Positions 8,835-17,489 of a DNA stretch of 64,000 nucleotides are shown here, piece by piece. Location of the stretch: positions 1 through 64,000 of the forward strand of contig JAMCQN010000030.1 of NCBI GenBank assembly GCA_023382055.1, given 5' to 3'. Each line of letters opens with the position of its first letter. Positions within the stretch are counted from its first letter, which is position 1. The translations under genes were made by a program, and so were the position numbers. Source of the DNA: Chloroflexota bacterium (GTDB lineage: Bacteria; Chloroflexota; Anaerolineae; J036; Brachytrichaceae). The notes below the pieces were generated by a model. The model was not told where the DNA came from. It made no database searches and worked only from the letters and a program-made list of their open reading frames with translations.

Positions 8835-9158
8835 GATTCCTGCTGTTTTATCTCAATGTCGGCTTAAGGTATCGAAGCCTGCTTCAGCGTCTCGTTCCAT
8901 TGGAGTTGCCAAGCCACTTTGTGCCCAGCCAGGCCATACTGTCATTTACCCACTCCGCACTTTTTAGCCACACGGCCATATCGCCCATTTTAGCGTGAGA
9001 GCCTGACTTCAGGTGAACAACGGACGCCCTCTTTTGAAAGCGCCTGTACAATTTTGTGAGAACCATACTCACTGTCTGTACAGCACGGTCACAATGTAGA
9101 CATCAGAACATCCGTGGTGATATTCGTTGATCTTCCGATATTTCAAAGGATTGACACA
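8835..9158. other. Divergent intergenic region with no supported gene
   Basis: This 324-base stretch lies between the divergent lipoprotein gene and deoC. A 62-codon minus-strand frame (8884-9072) is present but has no recognisable similarity or ribosome site. No convincing hairpin or promoter consensus was seen. It should hold both promoters. Confidence 0.5.
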
Positions 9159-9866
9159 ATGATAGAAGCACCTGTATTGAACCGCCAGACGATCACTTAT
9201 GAGCGGTTGGCCAAAACAATCGACCACTCGCTGTTGCGCCCGGAGCTGACGGAGGCGGATGTCGTCGCGGGCTGCGACCTTGCGAGACGCTACCACGTCG
9301 CATCGGTGTGCGTCAAGCCGTGCCATGTGGCTCTGGCGGCGCGGTTGCTGCAAGGCAGCGATGTAGCCGTCGGCACGGTCATCGGTTTCCCGCACGGCGC
9401 GCACACAACCGCAGCCAAGGTGTTTGAAGCCGGCGATGCGCTCGCAAACGGCGCCGTCGAGCTCGACATGGTCATGAACATCGGCGAGTTGCGCGCTGGC
9501 AACGTCGACATGGTGCGGAGTGAAATCAAGGCGGTTGTCGACGCTGCGCGGGGCAAGGCGCTTGTCAAAGTCATCCTCGAAAACGCCTACCTGACTGACG
9601 AGCAGAAAGTCACTGCCTGCCGGCTCGCGGAAGAAGCCGGCGCGGATTTCGTCAAGACCTCAACCGGTTTTACTCCCAGCGGCGCGACATTAGCCGACTC
9701 GCGGTTGATGCGCGCCAGCGTCAGTCCGCGCGTGCAGATCAAGGCCGCCGGCGGCGTGCGCACCCTGGATGCCGCGCTGGATGTGATCGATGTGGGGGTG
9801 ACACGCATTGGCGCGACAGCCACAGCCGCCATTCTCGATGAGTTTGAGCGACGTCTTCGACAGTAA
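9159..9866 (+). CDS. deoC: Deoxyribose-phosphate aldolase
   Basis: A 235-residue class I aldolase that splits 2-deoxyribose 5-phosphate into glyceraldehyde 3-phosphate and acetaldehyde in deoxynucleoside catabolism. It shows the family core KTIDHSLLRP, the conserved aspartate in ELDMVMNIG, KVILENAYLT with the proton-relay lysine, and the Schiff-base lysine in DFVKTSTGF. The phosphate site is KAAGGVRTL. The frame opens earlier, at 9114, but AAAGGA eight bases before the ATG at 9159 decides this start. The sugar-catabolic genes that follow on the other strand fit a carbohydrate-use neighbourhood. Confidence 0.94.
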   Translation: MIEAPVLNRQTITYERLAKTIDHSLLRPELTEADVVAGCDLARRYHVASVCVKPCHVALAARLLQGSDVAVGTVIGFPHGAHTTAAKVFEAGDALANGAVELDMVMNIGELRAGNVDMVRSEIKAVVDAARGKALVKVILENAYLTDEQKVTACRLAEEAGADFVKTSTGFTPSGATLADSRLMRASVSPRVQIKAAGGVRTLDAALDVIDVGVTRIGATATAAILDEFERRLRQ

Positions 9867-9912
9867 CAGATACCGTCATGGACTTCCATATCGGCGTTGA
9901 CCTGGGCGATCA

Positions 9913-10932
9913 TTAGCCCAGTTGCACCTCTGTTCCAGTCGCAATACTGCGCTCGATGGCTTCGATCAGTTCAATGGCCTGAGCGGCATCCTCCAGCGTC
10001 GGGCCGGGTTGTACCTGGCCCATCACGGCGCGCGCGAAGTGGTTCAACTCGCCCCAGTAGCCGCGCGTGTAATGGCCGCCGGAAGCCCAACCGGCCATGT
10101 TGCCCGATACGTAATAACGGTTGCTCCAGCCGTACAGTTGCAGCCCTTCGCCCTGGGCGAAGCGCCCCGCCGCCGACATGACCTCGGTTGAGCGGGACGC
10201 ATCGATGACGATGCCCGCGCCCGTCCCCGAGACATAGGTCATCTCATAACAATCAGACCAGCTATGCCCCGAGTTCATGTTGAGCTGTCCCACTGCGCCA
10301 TTCGCGAAACGCAGGCTGGCCGAGACCGCCTGCACGCCGGGTTGCTCGTGCAACCCATACGCGAAAACGCTGGCGATATCGCCGCCCAGATAGCGGCCCA
10401 GGTCGATCATGTGGATGCCGTTGAACAGAAGCATACGCTTGATGTCGTTATAGGGGCCGGATCCGTGGATCAGCGTAATCGTCGACAGCCGACCGAAATC
10501 CGCTTGCGACATATATTCTTTGGCAACCACATTGGCGGGGGCAAATCGCTTCATAAAGCCGACCATGCCCCACGTGTCATGTTGATTGGCCGCGTTCACC
10601 ATCTCTTCGACCTGACTGAGCGAGACGGCCGGCGGCTTCTCGACGAATAACGGTATGCCGCGCCGCAGCGCCTGCAACCCGACCGCGTAGTGCATCTCGG
10701 CCGGGCCACAGACACACACGCCTTCCGGCTTGACCTGTTCCAGCATGGTTTCGACATCGGTGAACCATTCCGGAGCGCCGTAACGCCGCGCTGCGTACTG
10801 GGCTTTTTTCGGCACGATGTCGCAGACGGCGACCAGATCGAACTCCGGGATGTGCGCGATATTGGGATAAAGCGACTCGGTCGAATGATTCCCTGCGCCG
10901 ATAAACGCGATTCTGGCAGATTGTGTTGACAT
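9913..10932 (-). CDS. Gfo/Idh/MocA family oxidoreductase
   Basis: A 339-residue NAD(P)-dependent sugar or inositol dehydrogenase-like protein. The N-terminal Rossmann fold starts ARIAFIGAGNHS and includes DLVAVCDI. The signature EKPPA (usually EKP) lies in LFVEKPPAVSLSQVEE, followed by the C-terminal alpha/beta domain. Substrates of this family range over sugars, inositols and amino sugars and cannot be fixed here. The frame is open for 71 more codons upstream, but the ATG at 10930-10932 fits the Rossmann start and follows a purine-rich GGGGGATAAGAG. It ends a three-gene minus-strand cluster with the two epimerase-like genes. Confidence 0.88.
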   Translation of the reverse strand: MSTQSARIAFIGAGNHSTESLYPNIAHIPEFDLVAVCDIVPKKAQYAARRYGAPEWFTDVETMLEQVKPEGVCVCGPAEMHYAVGLQALRRGIPLFVEKPPAVSLSQVEEMVNAANQHDTWGMVGFMKRFAPANVVAKEYMSQADFGRLSTITLIHGSGPYNDIKRMLLFNGIHMIDLGRYLGGDIASVFAYGLHEQPGVQAVSASLRFANGAVGQLNMNSGHSWSDCYEMTYVSGTGAGIVIDASRSTEVMSAAGRFAQGEGLQLYGWSNRYYVSGNMAGWASGGHYTRGYWGELNHFARAVMGQVQPGPTLEDAAQAIELIEAIERSIATGTEVQLG

Positions 10933-10954
10933 GTCTCTTATCCCCCGCAGTGTC

Positions 10955-11767
10955 TCAGTAACCGATTGAGCGTAGATAAGCCCGGTTCTTCTGGATCGCC
11001 GCAATACCGTCGTTGCGGGCGGACTCGGATTCTTCTTCGGCAACCACCCATCCGCTGTAACCGGCTGATTCGAGCAACGCCATGACGGCTGGAAATTCAC
11101 ACATACCCTTGCCCAGGGCGACCCATACACGCGCCGGTGTGGCATCTTTCAGATGCAAATGCGTTATGCGCGGCAGGTACGTTTTCAGACAGGACAGCAG
11201 GTCCTGGCCTCCCCGTATGATGTGCCCCGTGTCCGGACCGAAACTCACCCAGCGCGGATCGAGCCTATCGAGCAGATACTGGTACTCCACGGCGCTTTCC
11301 AGCAGCGACCCAAAGTGCGAATGGGGGTGGACGTTGACCGAGATGCCCTCATTGCTGCCGATGCGCCCTACTTCGTTATAGAAGCGTATGGCCTGGTCGA
11401 GTCTGGCGCGCGCGTTCACGCGCCTGGGGCTGGCTGCGCCACCAAGACCCAGGCGAGGTTCAGGAAAGCGGCGCAGGAACTCGATTGCCCGGCGCGCCCC
11501 TGCCAGGTCGTCCTCCCAACGCTGGATATCGGTGAATCCGCTGGATGAGCTGTAGGCAAATGCGGCCAATTGCAGATGACGCGCAGCGAGGGCGTCGGCA
11601 AAATCCTGCGGCCGCGCGGCGTATTCGCCGATCATGTTGTTGGTGATTTCGATACCAGCATAATGGGCTTCAGATACCCAGACCAACAGATCGTCCACCC
11701 GACCCTGCCATTGACCGCCGAGCATTTCCCATGTATAGGTCTGGCATGCCACGCGTATAGGGCTCAT
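10955..11767 (-). CDS. Sugar phosphate isomerase/epimerase (TIM barrel)
   Basis: A 270-residue xylose-isomerase-like TIM-barrel protein (AP endonuclease 2 fold). It has family patterns such as VACQTYTWEM at the start, ISVNVHPHSHFGS, SFGPDTGHIIRGG and THLHLKD, whose histidine, aspartate and glutamate residues usually bind a divalent metal. Such proteins act as keto-sugar or inosose isomerases or dehydratases, often next to Gfo/Idh/MocA dehydrogenases as here. GGAAGG seven bases before ATG 11765-11767 sets the start; the longer upstream frame overlaps the neighbouring gene. Its stop lies 22 bases before the dehydrogenase start. Confidence 0.87.
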   Translation of the reverse strand: MSPIRVACQTYTWEMLGGQWQGRVDDLLVWVSEAHYAGIEITNNMIGEYAARPQDFADALAARHLQLAAFAYSSSSGFTDIQRWEDDLAGARRAIEFLRRFPEPRLGLGGAASPRRVNARARLDQAIRFYNEVGRIGSNEGISVNVHPHSHFGSLLESAVEYQYLLDRLDPRWVSFGPDTGHIIRGGQDLLSCLKTYLPRITHLHLKDATPARVWVALGKGMCEFPAVMALLESAGYSGWVVAEEESESARNDGIAAIQKNRAYLRSIGY

Positions 11768-11796
11768 GAGTCTACCTTCCATATGCAGCGTTGGGT

Positions 11797-12597
11797 TTAT
11801 AACTTTCTGCCGAGAACTCCGCTCAGATAGACATAGGCTTCTTCGGAATAGCGCGGCAGGTTCTGCGGGTCCTCCACCTCGAGTTCCACGGTCAGGTCGC
11901 CGATATATCCCACATACTGCAGCGCCTCGATTTCGTGTTTGAGATCGATCTCGCCGCGCCCGATTCCTACCGACGTTGTGCCGACGTGATCCTTCAGGTG
12001 CACGGCATACAATCGCGGCGCAAACTGCCGGATTGCTGCGGCGGTATCGACGTGAGCCGAATGGAAATGGCCGGTATCGACGCACACGCCTACGCGCGGG
12101 TCTGCCACGGCATCCAGGATGCGTTGAAAGTCTTCCGGTTGCTGCAGTGTATTGCCGTAGTGCGGCTCAAGTGTCAGCTTGACCGGGCAAGCTGGTGTTA
12201 TCTGTTCCAGCACGCAGCGCACGCACGCAATGATCCTTTCCAGCGCTCTGGGGTCGCCGCGCGGCTGCACGCCGGTACTGACGACGTGATGTGCGCCCAG
12301 CGCTTCGGCGTAGCGCACGCACATGGCGATGGCGTCCGCATGCCGACGAACCTCATCATCATCTTTGCCGCCCCAACCGGGCGTGTAAATGCCGGCGCAG
12401 CGCAAGCCCGACCGGGCCAGTTGAGTCTTGATTGACTGCAGATTGAAGGCTTTGACCGCATCCACGCTCCACGTCATGGGCCCGTGGATTTCCATCATGC
12501 GGTACCCGATCCTTGGCGCATTGGCAAACGTCGCGGCAACTTCGTCGGTCGCGTAACCGCGATAACAAATCGAGGCACAGATAATATCCATAGACAT
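11797..12597 (-). CDS. Sugar phosphate isomerase/epimerase (TIM barrel), second copy
   Basis: A 266-residue protein of the same fold as its downstream neighbour but clearly divergent from it. Motifs include LTLEPHYGNT with the metal-binding glutamate, VGVCVDTGHFHSA and AVHLKDHVG, plus a late glutamate in LTVELEVEDP. It probably isomerises or epimerises a keto-sugar in the same pathway as the flanking dehydrogenase. It is the first gene of the minus-strand cluster; 29 bases separate it from the next epimerase gene. It is divergent from the decayed dehydrogenase at 12616. Confidence 0.86.
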   Translation of the reverse strand: MSMDIICASICYRGYATDEVAATFANAPRIGYRMMEIHGPMTWSVDAVKAFNLQSIKTQLARSGLRCAGIYTPGWGGKDDDEVRRHADAIAMCVRYAEALGAHHVVSTGVQPRGDPRALERIIACVRCVLEQITPACPVKLTLEPHYGNTLQQPEDFQRILDAVADPRVGVCVDTGHFHSAHVDTAAAIRQFAPRLYAVHLKDHVGTTSVGIGRGEIDLKHEIEALQYVGYIGDLTVELEVEDPQNLPRYSEEAYVYLSGVLGRKL

Positions 12598-12615
12598 CGC
12601 GTGATGGAAGTGTAA

Positions 12616-13466
12616 CGTTCATCGCCGAGAACGGCAACCGGCCTGGATGACCTGTGCGCCATCGTGTCCGCTCAGCGCCGCTCGGGCAGGAACTACATGA
12701 TGATGGAAACCGCCGTGTATACGCGCCAGTTCCTGTATGCCAGGGCGCTGCGCGACCACGGCGAACTGGGCCGCATCCAGTTTCTGCGCGGCGCGCACTA
12801 CCAGGATATGGAACGCTGGCCTACTGGGTGGGTCTGCCGCCCATGTGGTACGCTACGCACGCCATCAGCCCGCTGCTTGCGATTGCTGATGCACAGGCTG
12901 CGCAGGCGCATTGTTTTGGCTCCGGCGTGATGCGCCCGGAGTTACGGGAGCAGTACGGCAATCCGTGGCCGGTCGAAACCGCGATCTACCAGTTGGATCG
13001 GCCAAGCCTGTCGGCCGAGGTCACCCGCACGCTGTTCCATTGCGCGCGGCCCTATATGGAAAGTTTCACCGTTTATGGCGAGAATGGATGTTACAAGTGG
13101 CAGATGGAAGACGCGCCGCCGATGCTGTTCCGCGCCAGCCAGGTTGTGCCGAACGAAGTGAGAACCGTGACAGCTAGCCAGCCCGCGGCGCCGGATCGCG
13201 CCGACCTGCTGCCGCAGGAGATCGCCCGGTATACGCAACGCTTTGTCTACGACGACGCGAATCGCCATTTGTCATTTGAGCAGGGCGGGGGCCATCATGG
13301 TTCGCATCCTCATTTGGCGCATGAATTCGTCAGCAGCATCGTCGAGCGGCGTGAGCCGTGGATCAATGCCGCCAGAGCCGCCAGTTGGACCGCGGCGGGA
13401 ATCTGCGCGCATCTGTCCGCCCTGCAGAACGGAGTGGAAGTAACCATTCCGAGTTTTATGGACTAA
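12616..13466 (+). pseudogene. Decayed Gfo/Idh/MocA oxidoreductase
   Basis: The first frame (12616 to about 12820) reads as the middle of a Gfo/Idh/MocA dehydrogenase: CAIVSAQRRSGRNYMMMETA, GELGRIQFLRGAHYQDMERW. The match then continues in another frame from about 12822 (YWVGLPPMWYATHAISP) to the C terminus at 13466. A loss of one base, or one plus a multiple of three, near 12820-12822 explains the shift. The N-terminal Rossmann domain of roughly 110 residues is absent, with a stop at 12613. Two independent lesions make a pseudogene likely; the frameshift alone could be a sequencing error. It sits divergently beside a cluster holding an intact paralog. Confidence 0.82.
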
Positions 13467-13470
13467 TATA

Positions 13471-13503
13471 AGAAGTCTGACTTCTCGCAGAAGTCAGACT
13501 TCT
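13471..13503. terminator. Perfect 15-bp inverted repeat, copy 1 of a dispersed hairpin
   Basis: Arms AGAAGTCTGACTTCT (13471-13485) and AGAAGTCAGACTTCT (13489-13503) pair perfectly around the loop CGC. It lies between a plus-strand end at 13466 and a minus-strand stop at 13503-13505, so it can terminate both. There is no long U-run on either side. Related copies are at 39199 and 52484. Confidence 0.8.
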
Positions 13504-13958
13504 CAGCGCCCATCGGAATAGGTTCTTGCCGTCATCTTCGGGCTGGAGCGGCCAGGTAATCCCGCCAGTTGTTCGTACAGTTTTGTGTCACTGGCATAAC
13601 CCAGGTTGATCTGCTGTACGGTTCCTTTCGCGTCCAGAACCACAGTGGATGGCACGGTCAGGATGCCGAGGTGGGCGACCAGCTCCAGGTGATCCAGCGC
13701 CGACACGGATGTCACCGTGACTTGCTCGCGCAGTTTGGCCTTCAGGCGCGCCAGCGCCGGCTCCTGCAGCGTATGGCAGTCCCGGCAATGCGGGGCAGAA
13801 AATGCAACGACGGCGGGTATGCCGGGCGGCGCCAGCTTGCTCAAGGGCGCTTCGTTGCGTAGCTGGTTCAATTTACGCGACTTCCACCAGCGGACAACGC
13901 TCCATATGGCTGCCGCCGCAAACGCAAGCGACAACAGGATCAGTAGGCGTTCGATCAT
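13503..13958 (-). CDS. Membrane-anchored thioredoxin-like protein
   Basis: A 151-residue protein with one N-terminal membrane helix (residues 2-21) and a thioredoxin fold. The redox motif is CRDC in AFSAPHCRDCHTL, and the cis-proline occurs in ILTVPSTVV. It probably reduces or exchanges disulfides on the outer face of the membrane. The start abuts the stop of the DUF4395 gene with no gap, so the two proteins are made together; this pairing suggests an electron-passing module in which the DUF4395 protein is the membrane partner. The stop codon is the last base group of the hairpin at 13471-13503. Confidence 0.85.
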   Translation of the reverse strand: MIERLLILLSLAFAAAAIWSVVRWWKSRKLNQLRNEAPLSKLAPPGIPAVVAFSAPHCRDCHTLQEPALARLKAKLREQVTVTSVSALDHLELVAHLGILTVPSTVVLDAKGTVQQINLGYASDTKLYEQLAGLPGRSSPKMTARTYSDGR

Positions 13959-14423
13959 TTACTTGCCGATAATCCCAAGACGCTGTAACTGGAAATAGAC
14001 AAAGCAGCCGGCGCAGAAACCGAACACCAGGTTGATGCCTGCCAGGACGATGACGACGATAGAGAGCGCCCAGCCCAGTGCGGCGCTGGATGCCAGAAAA
14101 GCGATGAGCGCCAGAATGAGGACGCCGGCCCCCATGCCCTGCGCAAAACGATGCGGCGTCGCATCTTCTGTGTGCAGGTCTGGTTTGAGCAATTTTGCCG
14201 GCCGCAGGACATCGCTGTAAATCCGCTGGAATAGGGCTGCCTGGGGCACGGCTGTGCCGATCGCCATGACGGCGGCGACGAATAGGACGAAGATCGGTAG
14301 ATTCAGGATGAAACCTGCAACCAGAAAGGTGATGATCAACGCCTGGTTGAACCGAAGCGCGGTGCGGTCGAACGGTCTGGCGGATTGCTCCGACTGGCGG
14401 GATAGAACTTGCTGACTAGCCAT
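13959..14423 (-). CDS. DUF4395 family membrane protein
   Basis: A 154-residue integral membrane protein with about four helices: LIITFLVAGFILNL, FVLFVAAVMAIG, GVLILALIAFLASS and LSIVVIVLAGINLVFG. It has the DUF4395 features RFNQALI near the start and GFCAGCFVYFQLQRLG at the end, including a CAGC cysteine pair. Family members are poorly known and often lie beside thioredoxin-like genes, as here, so a role in membrane redox transfer is inferred. The frame opens 42 codons earlier, but the ATG at 14421-14423 begins the recognisable family sequence. Confidence 0.8.
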   Translation of the reverse strand: MASQQVLSRQSEQSARPFDRTALRFNQALIITFLVAGFILNLPIFVLFVAAVMAIGTAVPQAALFQRIYSDVLRPAKLLKPDLHTEDATPHRFAQGMGAGVLILALIAFLASSAALGWALSIVVIVLAGINLVFGFCAGCFVYFQLQRLGIIGK

Positions 14424-14781
14424 ATCAAACGACTCCACAAAGTAGCATGAACAATACTGAAAGAAACACAATACGAAGGTGCCGCAACCACGCACGAGGA
14501 CAACTACGGCAACTCTGGATCGTTGTGATTGACCTGATGCACAATCCACGAATGTGCAGGAAACAAGCGAATCCTTTGCGCGCTGGTTGTAGAAACGAAC
14601 GGGGGCGGGTGTACCTGCCGACTGGCGGCAAGCTCCCGCTACCTACAGAGGCATCCTCGGTAAGCCTGGTATATCAGATGATAGGTCAACCGGGCAACCA
14701 TATTGGCGAGATGATAACACATCTTCCCGGCATACTGTAAGCGGGATCAACATGAACGCCCGTCGCTGTAGCGCGTGTGAC
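14424..14781. other. Intergenic region with one imperfect hairpin
   Basis: A 358-base region between two minus-strand genes. It contains an imperfect GC-rich inverted repeat at about 14605-14639 (GCGGG to CCCGC outer ends) that could end GH116 transcription. No gene, tRNA or promoter consensus stood out. Confidence 0.4.
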
Positions 14782-17448
14782 TCAAGCGCTGTGTATGGTG
14801 ATGCTTATCTCATCACCGGCGCGCAGTGTTATCGGGTTGTCGAACACGACCTCGCTGCCGGCGCGGCTTTGTCGCACCACGGCATCGGGCTGGGACGCGG
14901 TGGCGCCCAGGCGGAGTTTCGCCTGGCCGGCGCCGCCGCCGCCCAGATCCAGTTGCTTCAGGGTGAGTGCGCCGTATTGCACGCTCAAGGTCGCCGTGAA
15001 ACTGGAGGCCGTGCGGCGCTGCGCATACTGGCCCCAACCGGAACCAGTTGACCAGAAGCAATTGAACTTGTCCTGGTTTACCTTCGGCGCAAAGCCGATG
15101 CGCTGTTCCGGGGCGCTGTACTGATAGCCGCTCAAAGCCAGTATGAGCGACCAACTCGACATCGCGCGCGCGTAGTGATTCCCGCACTCGAACTCGTTCC
15201 ACGGGTTGCGCCGCACGCCGTCGTAACGCGCTCGCACGCCCTCTACGATGCTCAGGCCTTTCTCAACTTCGCCTTCATAGATCAATTCTGCCGCCACCTG
15301 GTACTCGATGCCCGTCCATACCTCGTCGCTGTAGACGCTGGGGAGCTGCGGTCGGCCGCCTTTGGGCCATGTCACGATCGCAAGGCCGGCTTCGTCGTTC
15401 AGCCCGTACACGCGCTGCATGTTGGGAATGCGGCGCAGGCCGTTGCGCCAGTTGTACTTGTAGATGCTTTGCATGGCGCGTTTCACGTGCCTGGCATCCA
15501 GCACATGCCCCAGTCCTGCCACATGGCTGAGCCACTGCCCGAGAAGCTGGTCCGACAGGCAGCCAGGGCCGTACTGGTATTTGGGGTAGGGATCCAACGG
15601 CGACTGAAGCTGCTCAGGAACGATGAGCAGGTCGGCAACGGCGATTTTCTGGACATAGTACTCGCCATTCCACAGCAGGGCTTCGAGGTGGGCGCGGCCG
15701 TTCTCATAAAGCGCCTGATATTCCGCGGAAGAGTCCGCATCGCCCAGGTGTTCGGCCATCAGGGCGCAGGCGCGCAACGCGCCCAGATACAGCGCGCCCA
15801 TCATGCTATTGGGTCCGAAGTATTCGATGTCGTAGGTGTTGTGCTGGCGGCCTTCCATCACGCCGTCTTTATCGTGATCCCAGGCATGCGGGTTGGCGTG
15901 CGACCATGCATAGGCAATGGCGCGTTGGACGCCCGGCCAGATCTGGCGCAGAAACTCGTCATCGCCGCTGAGCTGCCACTCACGATATGCCTTGAGGATG
16001 GCGCCCATCTGGCCGTCTGCAGCGGCTTCAAAATTCCAGAACGCGTCCGACGTGAGCGGCAGCAGTGTGCGAAAGACCATCTTGCCGTGCGCATCGGTAT
16101 TGTGAGTGAAATCGGTCAGTCGCATGGTGCGTTCGAGTCCGGGGAACAGGAACGCCACCGCCTGTTCGTAATTCCACACGTGCGTGCAATTCATCGGGCA
16201 GCAGCCGCTGGCGCAATGGCAGCCCTCGAACGCGTGCAGGCGTCCGTCGCTCAACCGCAGACAGGTGGTTGTGCGCATGATGCTGGCCTGGCTGGATGCG
16301 GCGTCCAGGACGGCAGCAGGCAGCGAACTGCTGAAGAATGAGGCGTGCCACTGGCGCGTCTCGCACTCCAGCCTTTCCAGATTGTCCGCCACATACTGCG
16401 CCACTTCCCAGGCGTCCGTCCAGCGCGTGCTGTACCAGTTCTGCAACATGGCGTTTTGCACGGGTTCGTTGGCGTTCCAGTAATTGCGCAGGCTGGGCAA
16501 ATGCCACGTAAACAGCACCGTAAACTCGCGCGACTCTCCGGGTTTCAAGTTGAAGGCTACAGCTTGGCTGCACTCGTTATACCGCCCTGCCGGTACGCTG
16601 AAGGCATCGTGGCGATTCTCAATTCGCCCGTCTGCGCTGAAGTCGTTCCACAGCATCTGCAGGCCATCCCACCAGCCTCCCTGATACCAATGGGTCTGAG
16701 CCATATAGGCCGAAGCTTTTGGTGCGGACTTACGCTCTTCCTCACCGGCAAACGCAACCGCCGCGGTGCCGTAGTATTCACTGGCTGGATCGATGGACGG
16801 GTTGGTCATATAGATGCCGCGCAGGCTTGCTCCGGCGCGCATCTCGTTCGCGCCGCCCCCCGGGTCGTAGCCGTAGATGGGTGATTGCCAACCTTCCTCG
16901 CCGAGTTTCAGCTTGTTGATCGGGTTTGTAAACGCGCTGAGGAAAGATGCCTCAACGGGCCTGGCGCCCGCGTTGGTGAAGCGCCATTTGTAAATGGCGC
17001 AGGGGATGCTGGAGTCGGCGTCGTTGAGCGGAATAAATGGATTGAATGCCTCCAGATGAATCTGCAATGGAATGTCGGGGTCGCGCAACTCGACGCGCCC
17101 GAACGGGTACTCGCCGCTGAAAACCGCCTCTCGCATGCGTGGCGCGCCGGCTGCGTGGTTCTGCTCGAAACCGCCGCCGTTCAAGTCTGTAAAGGGCGGC
17201 AGGAATTCACGCTCGAGTATTTTGGTCACAGCTGCTTTCCCGCGTTCCTTTGCCCATAGCGCGAAGAAGGTGTTGCGGGGGGTGTTCCCTTTCCAGGGAC
17301 GGTTGTAGATCTCCAGGTCGGTCAATTGGCCTCGTCCGCCGAGTGAAATCGTTCCCGTGCCAATGCCGCCGATTGGAAGGGCGACTTCGTGTAAAGCGGA
17401 TCCGGTAAACGTGCGAATCCTGTTGGATGTGGATTTTGAGGTAGGCAT
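14782..17448 (-). CDS. GH116 family glycoside hydrolase (GBA2-like)
   Basis: An 888-residue enzyme of glycoside hydrolase family 116, related to the bile-acid beta-glucosidase GBA2 and to bacterial beta-glucosidases and xylosidases. The N-terminal beta-sandwich domain (GBA2_N) starts with ALPIGGIGTGTISLGGRGQL. The C-terminal alpha-barrel (DUF608) has CTHVWNYEQ, whose Glu428 fits the catalytic nucleophile, and HNTYDIEYFGP, whose Asp540 fits the acid/base. The length is typical. No signal peptide is seen, so it is probably cytoplasmic and acts on imported glycosides or glycolipids. It is divergent from a histidine kinase across only 41 bases that hold a perfect inverted repeat. Confidence 0.9.
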   Translation of the reverse strand: MPTSKSTSNRIRTFTGSALHEVALPIGGIGTGTISLGGRGQLTDLEIYNRPWKGNTPRNTFFALWAKERGKAAVTKILEREFLPPFTDLNGGGFEQNHAAGAPRMREAVFSGEYPFGRVELRDPDIPLQIHLEAFNPFIPLNDADSSIPCAIYKWRFTNAGARPVEASFLSAFTNPINKLKLGEEGWQSPIYGYDPGGGANEMRAGASLRGIYMTNPSIDPASEYYGTAAVAFAGEEERKSAPKASAYMAQTHWYQGGWWDGLQMLWNDFSADGRIENRHDAFSVPAGRYNECSQAVAFNLKPGESREFTVLFTWHLPSLRNYWNANEPVQNAMLQNWYSTRWTDAWEVAQYVADNLERLECETRQWHASFFSSSLPAAVLDAASSQASIMRTTTCLRLSDGRLHAFEGCHCASGCCPMNCTHVWNYEQAVAFLFPGLERTMRLTDFTHNTDAHGKMVFRTLLPLTSDAFWNFEAAADGQMGAILKAYREWQLSGDDEFLRQIWPGVQRAIAYAWSHANPHAWDHDKDGVMEGRQHNTYDIEYFGPNSMMGALYLGALRACALMAEHLGDADSSAEYQALYENGRAHLEALLWNGEYYVQKIAVADLLIVPEQLQSPLDPYPKYQYGPGCLSDQLLGQWLSHVAGLGHVLDARHVKRAMQSIYKYNWRNGLRRIPNMQRVYGLNDEAGLAIVTWPKGGRPQLPSVYSDEVWTGIEYQVAAELIYEGEVEKGLSIVEGVRARYDGVRRNPWNEFECGNHYARAMSSWSLILALSGYQYSAPEQRIGFAPKVNQDKFNCFWSTGSGWGQYAQRRTASSFTATLSVQYGALTLKQLDLGGGGAGQAKLRLGATASQPDAVVRQSRAGSEVVFDNPITLRAGDEISITIHSA

Positions 17449-17454
17449 ATTGTG

Positions 17455-17483
17455 ATTGTAAATGGATATTTTGTATTTACAAT
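17455..17483. promoter_or_regulatory. Putative operator: 9-bp inverted repeat in a divergent promoter
   Basis: ATTGTAAAT (17455-17463) and ATTTACAAT (17475-17483) are perfect inverted arms with an 11-base AT-rich spacer. The 41-base gap between two divergent start codons contains little else. Arm centres are 20 bases apart, about two helical turns, as expected for a dimeric regulator bound to one DNA face. No regulator gene is adjacent. Confidence 0.55.
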
Positions 17484-17489
17484 TGAGCC

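Noticed and set aside
8884-9072. A 62-codon minus-strand open frame between the lipoprotein gene and deoC.
   Set aside because: No ribosome site, no recognisable family, and it lies where two divergent promoters are expected.
9878-9916. A 12-codon plus-strand frame (MDFHIGVDLGDH) after deoC that resembles the first residues of a sugar kinase.
   Set aside because: Too short to support homology; it may be chance or a further deletion scrap, so it is not annotated.
15175-16341. A 388-codon plus-strand frame opposite the GH116 gene.
   Set aside because: It is antisense to a well-supported GH116 coding region, with no family similarity; a typical shadow in GC-rich DNA.
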